Origin: Anagrus nilaparvatae
Taxonomy: Eukaryota > Arthropoda > Insecta > Hymenoptera > Mymaridae
Direction of reading: 5' to 3'
Assembly (NCBI GenBank): GCA_022575985.1
Contig: JAKSXM010000014.1
Coordinates: 4,898,001 to 4,962,000, forward strand
Length of the DNA: 64,000 nt
Numbering within the stretch: position 1 is the first letter of the stretch; each line of letters opens with the position of its first letter. Of this stretch, positions 10,203 through 21,072 are shown one piece after another. Made by a program: the position numbers and the translations under genes. The notes below the pieces were generated by a model. It was not told the DNA's origin and ran no database searches. It was given only the letters and a program-made list of their open reading frames with translations.

Positions 10203-11993
10203 TTGCTCGATGTGCTTATATGCATAATCGTATATGTAACTCCTTGGACACAAAAAAAAATTTCTAGAGTGAAACGAGAAAATTGTGACTACTCCCGAAA
10301 CCAAGCGATGCCTTTCATGCGTTCCTTTCTGAAGAACTTAACAATTATTTCTCGGGAATTTCCTTTTCTTCTTCAGAGGACCCAACAAAATCTCTCAATC
10401 AAATCTCTTCAGCTTCTCCAGATTTCTTCTCCAGGCTTCTCGTTTAAGCAAGTTACTGAATACGATGTCATCTTAGCAATCTCTCATTTTCAATCTCAAG
10501 CCAAGGGTGAAGATGGGATCCCACAAAGTATAGTTGCAAAAGCACTTCCCACAATTGTCAAGTACTTAACCATCCTGTTTAATGAATCGCTAGAAAATGG
10601 TAATTTTCCTGAAGCTTGGAAAAATTCCCGTATTTTAGCCCTGAAAAAAGTCTCTATTCCTTCATCCCCTTCGGATTTCAGACCTATCGCTCTGCTATGC
10701 TTTTTATCCAAAGTCTTGGAGAAGTTAGCTCATGATCAGGTGGTCAGCTTTTTAACAAAGTCAAAAATCCTTGACATATTCCAAGCAGGTTTTAGAAAAC
10801 ATCATTCTACACAGACAGCCCTGTTGAAACAAACAGATGACATTCGTCTAGCTAAAGAAAATAAGCTGGCTACCTTTTTGTTGCAGTTTGATTTCTCCAA
10901 GGCCTTCGATAAGGTATCCCCATCCAGATTACTAAAAAAACTTCAAGCTATTGGCTTCTCAAGATCTGCTCTTATGTGGTTCTGGTCATATCTTAGTGGT
11001 CGTTCATTGTGCGTTGCTTCCAAACAATCTAAATCGGCTCCTCGTGACATAAACATAGGTGTCTCAACACTTTTATTCTGCATTTATATGAATGATCTAA
11101 GCCTAATATTAAGTTATAACACCTTAAGAATATTATATGCGGATGACCTACAAATTTATATACAGGTGCCACTGGAGCAAATTCATGAAAGAATTCATCT
11201 TCTCTCAAATGCTGCACTCATAGTGTCGGCATGGGCATGGGCCGAACTCAATGTACTTTTCTTGAATGTCAAAAAGACTGAAGCTATTGTATTCGGTACA
11301 CCTTATGTGGTAGGGCTCTTCAAAAAGCTAGACATCAATAACATAGCAATTAACAGGAAAGGCGATACGGTTCCATTTGTAGATGAGGTCCTTAGTCTTG
11401 GAGTAATCTTAGATAATACGCTATCATGGAAACAACATGTTAACCATATCTCAAAAAAGGTGAACAGAGTCCTCTATGGGTTAAGATTTATCAAATCATG
11501 TACGTCTCAGCCACTGCGGCGTAGGTTAGTTGAGTCCTTAGTTATCCTTCATTTAGACTACTGTACAGTAGTCTATGCTGATATTTCACTAGAACTACGT
11601 ACAAAACTCCAAAGGCTGGCCAATCTAGGTATTCGATACATCTTTGGACTAGGACGTGACGAGCACCTGACACCATACAGACAAAAGCTCAAATGGCTCA
11701 GTAATGACACCCGACGAGACTTTTTCGCTGCGCTAATTATGTACATAATATGGAGGAAGAAGGAATCCCCACTGCTACTATCATTATTTAAACCCTATCA
11801 TAGTGACAAACCCACTAGAGGACCCCGCATAGATCTTGAAATTACAACTATGATTACTGACTCGGGAACGAATTCCTTTCAAATAAAATATGCCAACTTA
11901 TGGAATTCTCTACCTCTCTGCTATCGTGACCTACCATCATTTTTCGAATTTAAGAGAAGCATTAAATTATACTTCTCTAAGCAGGATACATAG
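10203..11993 (+). CDS. LINE ORF2 reverse transcriptase domain, 596 aa frame
   Basis: Long open frame covering RT and C-terminal region. Visible motifs: KGEDGIPQSIVAKALP (RT 1/2), a FRPIALLCFLSKVLEK block, QAGFRKHHSTQTALL, FDFSKAFDKVSP (first catalytic Asp, near 10885-10920), YADD (11136-11147) and LGVILDNTLSWKQHV (thumb). The loop that should read GVPQGSxLGPLLF is shortened to GVSTLLF, a deletion of about eight residues next to the active site, so the enzyme is probably dead despite the open frame. A FQIKYANLWNSLP-type C-terminal motif is present. The start given is only the first possible one; the protein really continues from the endonuclease part upstream, which is broken. Confidence 0.85.
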   Translation: MLDVLICIIVYVTPWTQKKISRVKRENCDYSRNQAMPFMRSFLKNLTIISREFPFLLQRTQQNLSIKSLQLLQISSPGFSFKQVTEYDVILAISHFQSQAKGEDGIPQSIVAKALPTIVKYLTILFNESLENGNFPEAWKNSRILALKKVSIPSSPSDFRPIALLCFLSKVLEKLAHDQVVSFLTKSKILDIFQAGFRKHHSTQTALLKQTDDIRLAKENKLATFLLQFDFSKAFDKVSPSRLLKKLQAIGFSRSALMWFWSYLSGRSLCVASKQSKSAPRDINIGVSTLLFCIYMNDLSLILSYNTLRILYADDLQIYIQVPLEQIHERIHLLSNAALIVSAWAWAELNVLFLNVKKTEAIVFGTPYVVGLFKKLDINNIAINRKGDTVPFVDEVLSLGVILDNTLSWKQHVNHISKKVNRVLYGLRFIKSCTSQPLRRRLVESLVILHLDYCTVVYADISLELRTKLQRLANLGIRYIFGLGRDEHLTPYRQKLKWLSNDTRRDFFAALIMYIIWRKKESPLLLSLFKPYHSDKPTRGPRIDLEITTMITDSGTNSFQIKYANLWNSLPLCYRDLPSFFEFKRSIKLYFSKQDT

Positions 11994-12332
11994 TATCTAA
12001 CATTGATGCTGTATATGCCTAGTCATTAAATTTAATTGTTTTAAAATTTTACTAAATCAGTATTATTATCACTATTCTATTTAAAATACAATAAAAATAT
12101 TAATTATATTTACTCATATTAACTTATATTTACTTATATTTACTTATATTTACTTTTGTTGACTAATTTTAAATTAATTTTAAAATTTCATTAATAAATT
12201 TTACAAAATTTTACTTATATTTACTCTTTATTTAAAAAAAAAGAAATTATTTATATTTACTATGTACAACTGGAGTGTCACTGTATTTTGTGTGAGCAAA
12301 TAAATCAAATAATAATAATAATAATAATAATA
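11994..12332 (+). repeat. LINE 3' region with simple-repeat tail
   Basis: After the RT stop comes about 110 bp, then reiterated TTTACTTATA-type repeats (12110-12225) and an (AAT)n run at 12309-12332, a common kind of LINE 3' tail. No clean target duplication could be matched to the 5' side, because the element's 5' end is not defined. Confidence 0.55.
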
Positions 12333-12751
12333 AAAGACGGATAAAAGAGGATAACCTCCGTGGACGTTTAGCCTGAGGATAACCAACAAGCCTGCGACAC
12401 TAATATATTAAACCGGGGATTACCTCCGGAGTATTCACACTATGTATTTACTCACCAGCTGGGGATAACCACCATATAAAAAGAGATGTCTACTCTGGGG
12501 AACTCCGCCAGTATAATGACGAAATTATATGCGAGCATTTAGGTAATAAAGAGAGCGCGGACCTCGCAGAGAACTGACCGCGCGCGCCGACGAAACATAC
12601 TATATGTTATATTTGTATACAGCATATCGTATATAATGTTCTATATAAAAACTACTCACACAAGCAGAAGGCATAAATTCCATCCATTTAACCTTAAAAT
12701 TTTATCTTACTTTTTTTTTATAAGATATTATACCCGTAGTATAATACTTCA
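12333..12751. other. Non-coding outer part of the 7.1-kb insertion
   Basis: More GC-rich than its surroundings, with repeated GGATAACC/GGATTACCTCC motifs (12350, 12380, 12418, 12461) and a CGCGCGCG-like segment near 12580. It ends ...ATACTTCA at the boundary with the foldback element. It could be one LTR or the end of an unidentified element; no second copy is seen. Confidence 0.4.
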
Positions 12752-13768
12752 TGCTGTAAAAAACTCACATTAGCATGAAAAATTTTTTCTTATTGGGTCC
12801 GGATAGAAAATTTTCCTGGCTATCCGATTCTGGGGTTGAAATTTCTTTTTGAGTAGCGCATGCGCAGGGAATCGCTAGGATAGGCTGTTTTTGTGGCCAA
12901 GTCACGTGACCAATCAAAAATCTGACCAAAAATTTGGATTTCGCGGGAAATTTTACACAAGGAAATATCATTTCATGTTTTTAAGAGCTTTCATGTTAAA
13001 ACAGTGAAATAATAAAGAATTTTCTGATTAATTTTGAATAATTTGGTATAATTTGGTATAATTTAAAAAATAAAAATATTCCTTAAAAAATGAGATACTT
13101 TAATCTTTCAATTTAAAATTTCGCTGCTTTAACATAAACGCTCTTAAAAACATTAAAATATATATCCTTATGTAAAATTTCCCGCGAAATCCAAATTTTT
13201 GGTCAGATATTTGTTTGGTCACGTGACTTGGCGAGAAATTTGAAATTTGTAAAAACTGATCTTTTAAAAGCTTCTATTTTTTAATCTAGAGCTCCCAAAA
13301 AGCAGTGTCCCATCAAAATTTTTTTTTTGCCAAAAAATATAAGGTTCAAGGAAAGTTTTAAGCCTGGTTAGAAGATTTTTCACTAATAGGTATTTGAGAA
13401 ATCGACTTTTGAAAAAAAACAGCCTATCATAGCGATTCCTCGCGCATGCGCAACTCAACAAAAATTTTTGACCCTGGAATCGGATAGCCTGGGAAATTTC
13501 CTATCCGGACCTAAAAGGAAAATATTTTTCATGCTAATGGAGTTTTTTACAGCAATAATAAAAAAAAATTATGACTCATTTTTCGTACATTTTTTACGAC
13601 AGTCAAAAACACTAAAATGGCTGCCAAAAATCGAGATTTCGCTCTGGGAGGCTAAAAATTGAGCTGGTGACTTATTTTTGGTAGTACTTTCAGAAAAAAC
13701 TACTTTGGGGCAGTTTTGAGGACCCGACCTTACAAATCGCCTTCACTTCATTTAAATCTACCCATATA
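12752..13768. mobile_element. Foldback element, palindromic core and right arm
   Basis: 12753-13553 folds on itself: GCTGTAAAAAACTC near 12753 pairs with GAGTTTTTTACAGC ending at 13553, followed inward by tccggatag...ctatccg blocks, GCGCATGCGC dyads and TCACGTGAC boxes in both arms; the turn is near 13075. The outer right arm (13554-13768) pairs with 5393-5608. The complete element would be about 1.2 kb, with ends TATATGGGTA. It has no coding content: the short frames inside are mirror images of each other. Confidence 0.88.
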
Positions 13769-14816
13769 GAATTTATAATTTCATATAAAATCTCGTCAGT
13801 ACTAGAAGTTGCTCAACAACAAATTCTTTGCGCCCTTTTAACCTGTTTTTCTGCACAATATTTTGTTCCTTTTATAGGTAAATGTGAATTCAGAGTTTTT
13901 TAATGCGGTGTTTTATTTTAAATTTGAATTAAATAGCCTGCCAATATATTATGTAATTCGTTGAAGAATTACTTCACTAAAATCGATATTATTGATCGAT
14001 AAGTGGTGGTCACGTGAGTTTCTACAAAATAACTCGCTCTTTCGTCTTTCGGATTTCTTAGAAATCGGATGAATTATATAATGTCGCGCGTGCTCCTTTT
14101 ATTGTTCCTGTATATGAGATATGCACTTCAAGTAACTTTATTAATTTTCACGTTTCGTGTACCTTGCTAAAAGTGCTGGCCTTATAATTTACGGTAATTT
14201 AAATGAGTGAAAATGAACAACATTTATGAAAAGAAGAGGATCAGCTGTTGTGTAGATGAGGTCCATCTTACCACTAAGAGTTTCTTCGTAAAGGATCACA
14301 CGTGAAGTCACTATTTTTTATGTTAATATTTTACATAGAAGAAAAGGAGGGAACGCTGCGAGTAAAATGTAATAAAAATAATATATGGTTAAACACGTGG
14401 AATTTTATTGTAAAATTTTCTTATTTAGCAAACCGGTATATCTTTTAGTATGTATGCATGATGAAATAATATGATAATGGCCACCGTATAATTTTGTAAT
14501 ATCTTTCATAATAATAAACAATTAATTTGTTTCAATTTATCGTATTAAAATAATGATCATTTAAATTAAATTAACAAGTGTCTATAAATATTTATTTATT
14601 AACCCTTTTACCAATGCATGCTTCCAGGCGTATGTGTGTGTATCTTTACATATCACGCTTCAACTTAAATAAGGATAATAAAATCTCTTTCTTTTTTATA
14701 GTAATTTTGTATTTTAGCAAAGTACAAAATTAAATTTATTATAATTATCATTATTATTATTCATTTATTATTGCTAAAATACAGTGTTACAGTTTTTAAA
14801 AAATTTCTATATGCAG
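13769..14816. other. No gene recognised
   Basis: Mostly AT-rich. 13990-14350 is less biased and includes an ATCGATATTATTGATCGAT dyad near 13982, a CACGTGAG box near 14012 and a CAGCTG E-box near 14242, so a promoter or a non-coding exon is conceivable, but no open frame of useful length is present. Confidence 0.4.
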
Positions 14817-15575
14817 TTTTTTTTTTTGATTGATTAATAATTTTATTTATACATAATTGTACAAAATTTTTGGTATACAGAGGAAAAGTATATAGAACTA
14901 ATTGTGCAAGCACGTTAATTTACAAAATTTATGTCTAAAATTTAAAGCAAAATATAAAACAACAAGTAAAAATAAATTTTAAGACTAATTAACAATTATA
15001 TAAATGATTAATTACAATAATTTGATTTTTTAAATTTATAAATATTTAAAGTATTTAGAAAAAAAAATTTTTTTACTTTTTTATAACACTAAAATTAAAT
15101 GAGGAATACTGGTGCAAGGGAGGGGAGAGGTAGGAATTAATCTAAAAGTGGGTGGAAAATTTACTGAAGTTTATATGAAAATTTAGGAGAGAGAGAAGGA
15201 GGAGTCTTGTTGCAGAAGATATTGATAAATGTTAAGAGCCTTGCTCCTATGGTAGGAGCATATGTTTGGGGAGAGTGTTCCAGAAGTGTAGCATATAGAC
15301 TAAGGAAGAATTATTATATGGAGAGCATTTGGAAGTGGGGACGTGAGGACGTAGGTGAGGGCGGAGGTCTCTAGTAGAAATATAAATATTTATTTTATCT
15401 TTTAGGTAGGAGGGAAGATTATTCCTTAGGGTATTGTAAATATAGACAGCGCTTAAGTATTTTTGGCGCAGTATAGTTTTTCTAAAATATTGCTTTAATA
15501 AGAGCAATTTGTAAAAAAAGTTTTTTTTCTTTTGGAAATTGAAAAAAAAAAATTTACTTAAAAGCATAAGCTTTT
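14817..15575 (-). mobile_element. LINE 3' fragment (minus strand)
   Basis: 5'-truncated non-LTR element. The T run at 14817-14826 is the A tail on the minus strand. The frame 15567-15247 encodes the C-terminal end of a jockey/CR1-type ORF2: KYLSAVYIYNTLRNNLP, then LRPHLRPH and LHFWNTLPKHMLLP before a stop, matching the usual '...FWN.LP...' close of such proteins. The upstream RT is missing, as expected for a truncated insertion. The target duplication is not resolved in the A/T runs. Confidence 0.75.
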
Positions 15576-17605
15576 ATTTTTCGTATAAATTCTTCAAAAT
15601 TCCTTTCAAATGTTTTATTCCAGTTTATTATAGCATTTAAGATATCACAATAAGACTAATAAAAAAAAAACCTACTGACGTTAAAAATAAAATTCTTCTG
15701 ACGTAAAAAAAAAAATTCTATTTTCCGTTACAATTTAAAAAAATGTGGGCAAACAAAACATACAGGATACAATTATTTTAAACATTAATCCTAATAGAAA
15801 CTATTTATAGAGATTTCAACACTTTTTTATTTGTATTTTATTTTAAAAAGCAAATCGCACAAAAAAAGGTTATTTTTAAATTTATTAGTCTTGAATATTT
15901 TAAGAGCTTCAAATTCGTGTTTTTTCAAGTATGCGTTAGCAAGCTTTACTCAAGTTATTAATCTGAGTGAAGTATGCTAACGCATACTTAACTCAAATTA
16001 TATCACCGCAGGAAAATGACATATGGTGAGTTGGATTGTACAAAACTGTCTATATAAATGTATATAAAATTTATACAGTTGTATTTGAAAATTTATCACT
16101 ATATTCATAAAATGTCTCTTCGGACCGAAATTATAGCTATTTTACAGAAGCGCATTGAATATTGAATCTATTTTACATTCTGCATAATACAGGGATCTGT
16201 ACTTTTACGTTATTAATGCTTATAAATAGTAAACACTATTTTATATTTATTATGTATACCGAAATTTGAAAGAATTTAAATATCAATTTTGGTTAATTAG
16301 TCTAAGTGATACATGCATTACCATGCTTAACTTAAATTCTATCTTTCTGTATAAAATAGCTTAACATTTTTACAATTGTATTGGAAATCTAATCAGGATT
16401 CTCATTATTATTTTTTTTTTACAAAATGACTCGTCTGATCGAAATTATAGCGATATTAGTAAAACGCGTTTAATATTTTATTTACTTTATGTTTTACATA
16501 AACTAAAGTTCTGCATATTTGCTTTATTAATACTTATAATAATCAAAAATTGTTGTATATTAATTACTTAAATCAAATTTGGAAAGAACCTAAGTATTAA
16601 TTCAGATTAATTTAGTAAATTTACAAAAAATAATTCCTTAAAAAAATTTTAATAATTTAATCTATTAGTTTAAATTATTGCTGGTTTAAAATATAATCTG
16701 CCAAAAACATGATAAGATATATCCTTATGTAAATTGTTTGAAACTTGAAAAAAAAAAGAATTCTTTATATTTATTTTTTTGGTTCAAAATTTTTCAAAGT
16801 GTTATAACCCATCGGTTTCTCTTCTATTTTCGTTATGAATATATCATTGTAAAATCTATTAGAATTGCATAGAATTTCGCGTTATTAACAGGGCTGTTTT
16901 TTTTCTCATTACTTTCCTAGATAATACCGAGGATGGTAAACTGCGATTTGGAAAATTTTTTATTTATAGACAAATCCGCTTTAAAATTTTTCTGTGTCAG
17001 TGGCGTGGATAAACGTCTTTTTTTGACCATAAGGTATGTGCTTTTGGCCCACTAATCAAGAAAGAAAATTAAGTTTTAAAAGTTATTTTTCATTTTAATG
17101 GAAACTGCAACTAATTAACTTTTAAAAATTCGTATAATCCTTAAAAAAATTTTTATAAAATAATTTATTGTTTATAACTTATTTTAAAAAAAGTTATTGA
17201 ATATCAGAAGTGAGGGACCTACTTATTTGAGTAAGATAATAATATTTTAGGTTCCAAAAAAAGGTAAAGATATATCCTGGAACTAGTGAATAATCCTCGT
17301 TATGAGCAGAGCTGTGGAGCAAGGACCGCCCTTACTACTTATAATATATAAATACTGACTACTTATAATATATAAATACTGTATACTTAAAAAATTTTAA
17401 TTACAGTATTTACGTGTTATAGGAGTGGGGATCGATCCGAGCTACATAGCTGTGGTTAAGAGAATCAACAGACTATGATTCAATTTGGCTATAATTCACC
17501 CCAAGGTTATAATTATAATAGGAATTTTCAATTTTTTGGATATTGGGCCTTATCTCCTTTAAATTATAAAAAAAATGTTTTTAATTTTATAAGGGAGTGG
17601 AGTAC
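15576..17605. other. AT-rich intergenic DNA with a diverged tandem duplication
   Basis: No gene seen. A diverged duplication of about 314-330 bp covers roughly 15950-16620: 'gctaacgcatacttaactcaa' (15981) is paired with 'gcattaccatgcttaacttaa' (16314), the 'ccgaaattatag' blocks at 16125/16438 pair, and 'ttaatgcttataaatag' (16212) with 'ttaatacttataataatc' (16527). A 27-bp direct repeat ending AATATATAAATACTG sits at 17336-17385. Confidence 0.6.
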
Positions 17606-17610
17606 ACTAT

Positions 17611-17820
17611 TGTTTAATATTGAAGGTTTTAATTAAATAAATTATAAAAGTACATATTGTTTAAAATATATTTATTGAAATATATCTCTCGCCAATATGC
17701 TGCATGGCGGGTGCGGCGGCGAACTGACTAGAGCGCCGGTTAGCTGAGGTAGCGCTGCGTATCACACAGTACACACATACATTCGTATAATTATACACAC
17801 AAACTATCCAATTTACAACA
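17611..17820 (-). repeat. 3' LTR of LTR element 1
   Basis: Ends TG...CA. It contains a GC-rich block (CGGCGGCGAACTGAC...GCGCCGG, about 17715-17745 on the plus strand) and, on the minus strand, AATAAA downstream of it, as expected for promoter and polyadenylation parts. Confidence 0.9.
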
Positions 17821-18564
17821 TTCTCCCTTTTCACAAGGTGAAAAAACGCATATTAAATAAAAATATTAAAAAAAATTGGAGAATGTTATTTTAAAAAATT
17901 GTCTTAAGTTTTAGAATATTAAATTCTAAAATACTGCTTAAAATTAATACAAAATCAATTTGTCTTCTACACAAATTAACTAATGATATTATACAATTAT
18001 TAATTCAAAAATTATTTAAATAGAATTACAATAAATAAATAAATTTTATTTTATCATATTTTAATATGACTAGAAATGAATATAAATAATAATAAATTAC
18101 AAAAATTATAAATAACAAAAATTAAGACAATAATCAATAAACAAAAAACAATGCAACTTACTTTCTACATAAATTACATTTATAAGAGTCTATATAATTC
18201 AAAATTGTTTTAATATTAATGCTAAATTCTGTTAAATTGAATTTTCTAATTCTGGATCCACCACTTTGTCAATATGTAGACTTGATGACCCAAAACTAAA
18301 TGATTATGTTTGATAAAAAGAATTGCGACTAAATGAGAAAGACTCTTTAATGAACTATAACATAAATCAAATTATCACAGACTCCAAATTAAAATTATGA
18401 TTTGAAATACAAAATTTATGTTGTTTTGATCTGCAATTAAATCCCTCCCCATTCAAAAGGTAACATTAACACACCATTTGTTTTGAAGCAGACAAAAGTT
18501 TATGTATGTACACCCTTGCTTCAAACATCAAATGACTACCTGGTAATGTTTGAGAATGAGTAAA

Positions 18565-18750
18565 TGAAATTATGCCAAAATCATATGTAATTTCAGCCAC
18601 CTTTGCTTATAAACAAATAAATTGAAAAAATAAAATTATGCTAAAATCATATGTAATTTTAGCAACCTTTGTTCATAAACAAGTAAATTGAAATTATGCT
18701 AAAATCATATGTAATTTTAGCCACCTTTGTTTATAAACAACTAAATATTT
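18565..18750. repeat. Three tandem copies of a 58-67-bp unit inside LTR element 1
   Basis: Each copy holds AAATTATGCTAAAATCATAT followed by GTAATTTTAGCCACCTTTG and a TATAAACAA end, starting near 18565, 18632 and 18690. Each unit contains the dyad GCTAAAATCATATGTAATTTTAGC. These could be protein-binding or packaging-related sites; no function is established. Confidence 0.85.
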
Positions 18751-20464
18751 TGAATGGCTTGGAATCAGAACTGCAACCAAAACAATTTTTCAATTGAAAA
18801 TTCTGTTGAATGAATGTGGACACAAAATTAAATGAAGGTTATGACACTTAATGTTTAAAAATTTTACAACATGATAATCAATAAAATAGAAGAAATTTGT
18901 AACTTGAGTGATATAATATTACATTCAAAATTTTTGTTTGGAAATCTTGAATGTTGAAGGGAGGAAAAAAAAATAAAAACCCTGAAATGAGTTTTTTGAT
19001 TCATTTAAAAGATGTAATATCACTCATTGTACAAAATCCATTAAATCTTTTTGAATAAAATTTAAATTTGAGTTAATTCAAAATAAAAATCAAAGTTGAA
19101 ACAACATTGTGTAAAATTAATTAAATGTATAAATGTGCATAAAATCAAACATCAATTTTTGAAATTATCCCAGAGTTTTATAACAATTGTTTGTTAATTT
19201 TATGTATACATGCATATAAAATTAACTTGATAAATATAATAAAAAAAAATAAAAAATTGAATGCAAAAATAAAAAATATAATTTATACGACATAATATAA
19301 AACTCTGTATATTGCCAAAATTAACTTTAATATGAAAGAACATTCAAATGAAATGATAATAAATTAATGACAAGAACACATGATGTGATGAGATGAAACA
19401 ATAATAAATAGTATTTTTCTACATTGAAAAATATTCAGATGAGTTTTTTTTTGTTTGAAAGATCTATTTTTAAAACTTATAACAACCCTCTCACCACAAA
19501 ATAAAGAATGTGAAAATATGAAATTACAAAATGTCAAATGAGGGTGTTTAACAATAAATTAATAAGACAATATTACCACACTTAATGATTTAAATAAATT
19601 TAGCTGCAATACTAATATAAAGACCAACTAACACTAACAATGAAACCATGAACAGCAAATGATGAAATAAGTCCCCAGGTTTGAAAATTGAAGCTGTTTA
19701 ACTTGAGAATGAGTTGTGTTGAAATTTGGATTTGGATTGAAGTTGAAGATTGACAAAGCAGCTTCACCATAGAATTAAATCCAACGTACCTTGGGAACAC
19801 ACCAATAAATTAATATGTGGCTTATTAATTTGGCCCAACATCAAATAATAAACAAAACATTTAATTATAAATATGATACATTGCAATAAAATTTAGAATT
19901 GAAAATTTTGATAAGAAATGAAAAAAAAAAAAAAAAAAAAAAAGAAAAGTAAAAAATAAGTAAATTATGTACATAAATATTTGTAAACAAATCTTTTTTT
20001 TTTTTTTTATTGCAATGTTCACATTGAAACACACAACGCACTCAGCTTTGTTAAAAATGATGTAACACAAAATATGATAAGATAATAATACAAAAAGCTC
20101 TTTATATAGTATTATTTGTGTAATAAATAAAAAAAAAAAAAAAAAAAAAAAAAATATTGGGTTGTAAAAAAGGTATTGATAAATAAAAACTAGTCTGTCA
20201 AAAAATAATACTACATAAAATTTAAAAATAAACACATAACTTAATGCTTATTGTTTTGATGATCTCGAGCGCCGCGTCAAAAACATATGGAGATTGTTGA
20301 TTCTCGGTGTTTCGCCTTCCCCTCTATGAATCTTATATCCAACTAATGGTATATCTTGATTTGTACTGATATGTATTGAAGGCGTCCCAAACAATATAAT
20401 TTTGATTGAAAGTCAGCTGATGCGCAGTAGGTAAATTTTCAACGTATTGCGCCGAGAAGAAGCA

Positions 20465-20524
20465 TTTTGATTTGATGAGCAAAATGTGACATATTCGCCA
20501 TGTTGAATATGTAATGTTCGCCAA
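20465..20524 (-). other. Short leader ORF in LTR element 1 (20 codons)
   Basis: From the ATG at 20524 (minus strand) a 20-codon frame reads MANMSHFAHQIKMLLLGAIR and stops. It lies about 330 nt downstream of the 5' LTR, where gag would start, within a less AT-rich segment (20250-20560). It may be a relic of gag, a leader peptide or chance. The corresponding part of LTR element 2 (28190-28400) is also GC-rich but not obviously the same sequence. Confidence 0.25.
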
Positions 20525-20857
20525 CCCGCCAAAAAAAAAAAATGATGAAGAAAATGTCTATTTCACAATAAATTTGAAAGCTGCATGTCCATGTGCTCGA
20601 AAAGAAAAACTTTAGCTTGAAAATAACTATGTTGATGATATTTATGATGATAAAGATGCCGGTTTTCCTTGAACAAATTCCCTCACAAAAGATAAAATTG
20701 CGTATTTTGAGCGAGCACAAGCCGTCCAATGAATTTTATATAACACTTGTTGCTTTTTTTGTAAAAAAAAAAGACACTAGATTTATGCACTTTATAAAAC
20801 GAAATAAGTTTTATTCACCTTGTTTTGCCAAATTTCTATTTTACAAGGGATGCCAAA

Positions 20858-21067
20858 TGTTTAATATTGAGGGTTTTAATTAAATAAATTATAAAAGTAC
20901 ATATTGTTTAAAATATATTTATTGAAATATATCTCTCGCCAATATTCTGCATGGCGGGTGCGGCGGCGAACTGACTAGAGCGCCGGTTAGCTGAGGTAGC
21001 GCTGCGTATCACACAGTACACACATACATTCGTATAATTATACACACAAACTATCCAATTTACAACA
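20858..21067 (-). repeat. 5' LTR of LTR element 1
   Basis: Same 210 bases as the other LTR apart from about two substitutions (A/G near 20871, G/T near 20946). Adjacent target duplication ACTAT at 21068-21072. Confidence 0.9.
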
Positions 21068-21072
21068 ACTAT

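Larger units (their letters stand above)
5609..12751. mobile_element. 7.1-kb composite insertion inside the foldback element
   Basis: The foldback sequence breaks at ...TTATTGCT (5608) and continues with TGCTGTAAAAAACTC (12752), so TGCT is a 4-bp duplication at the join (5605-5608 and 12752-12755). The inserted DNA starts TGAAG and ends CTTCA, giving a 5-bp inverted end with TG...CA, as in LTR retroelements, but no matching LTR pair is visible. Most of the insert is the decayed LINE at about 6.19-12.33 kb. The outer parts (5609 to about 6180 and 12333-12751) are non-coding and may be what remains of an older carrier element. Confidence 0.6.
17611..21067 (-). mobile_element. Non-autonomous LTR retrotransposon 1
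   Basis: 3,457-bp element bounded by two 210-bp direct repeats and a 5-bp target duplication ACTAT (17606-17610, 21068-21072). Read on the minus strand, the LTR begins TGTTGTAAATTGG; inward of the right LTR comes TTTGGCATCCCTTGT (primer-binding-like TGG after two bases), and the left LTR is preceded by the purine tract GAAAAGGGAGAA, so the element is on the minus strand. The two LTRs differ at about two positions as read, so the insertion is recent. No gag or pol is recognisable; the interior is AT-rich with poly-A runs (19921-19943, 20126-20152). The TG...CA ends, TGTTG start and 5-bp duplication fit Copia- or BEL-like elements. It is non-autonomous and presumably mobilised by an unseen relative. 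Confidence 0.9.

Noticed and set aside
17821..17845. Primer-binding site just inside the left LTR (plus orientation)
   Set aside because: Begins TTCTCCC without TGG. On the minus strand the same place is a purine tract and the right-hand LTR is followed by TTTGG..., so the element is read on the minus strand.
18565..18750. Spaced repeats that could look like a CRISPR array
   Set aside because: Units are contiguous with no unique spacers and lie inside a eukaryotic LTR element; the same applies to the satellite arrays at 23.9-24.5 and 37-41 kb.
19861..20235. 124-residue open frame on the minus strand
   Set aside because: Made almost entirely of poly-T/poly-A encoded Phe and Lys runs within LTR element 1; no motif.
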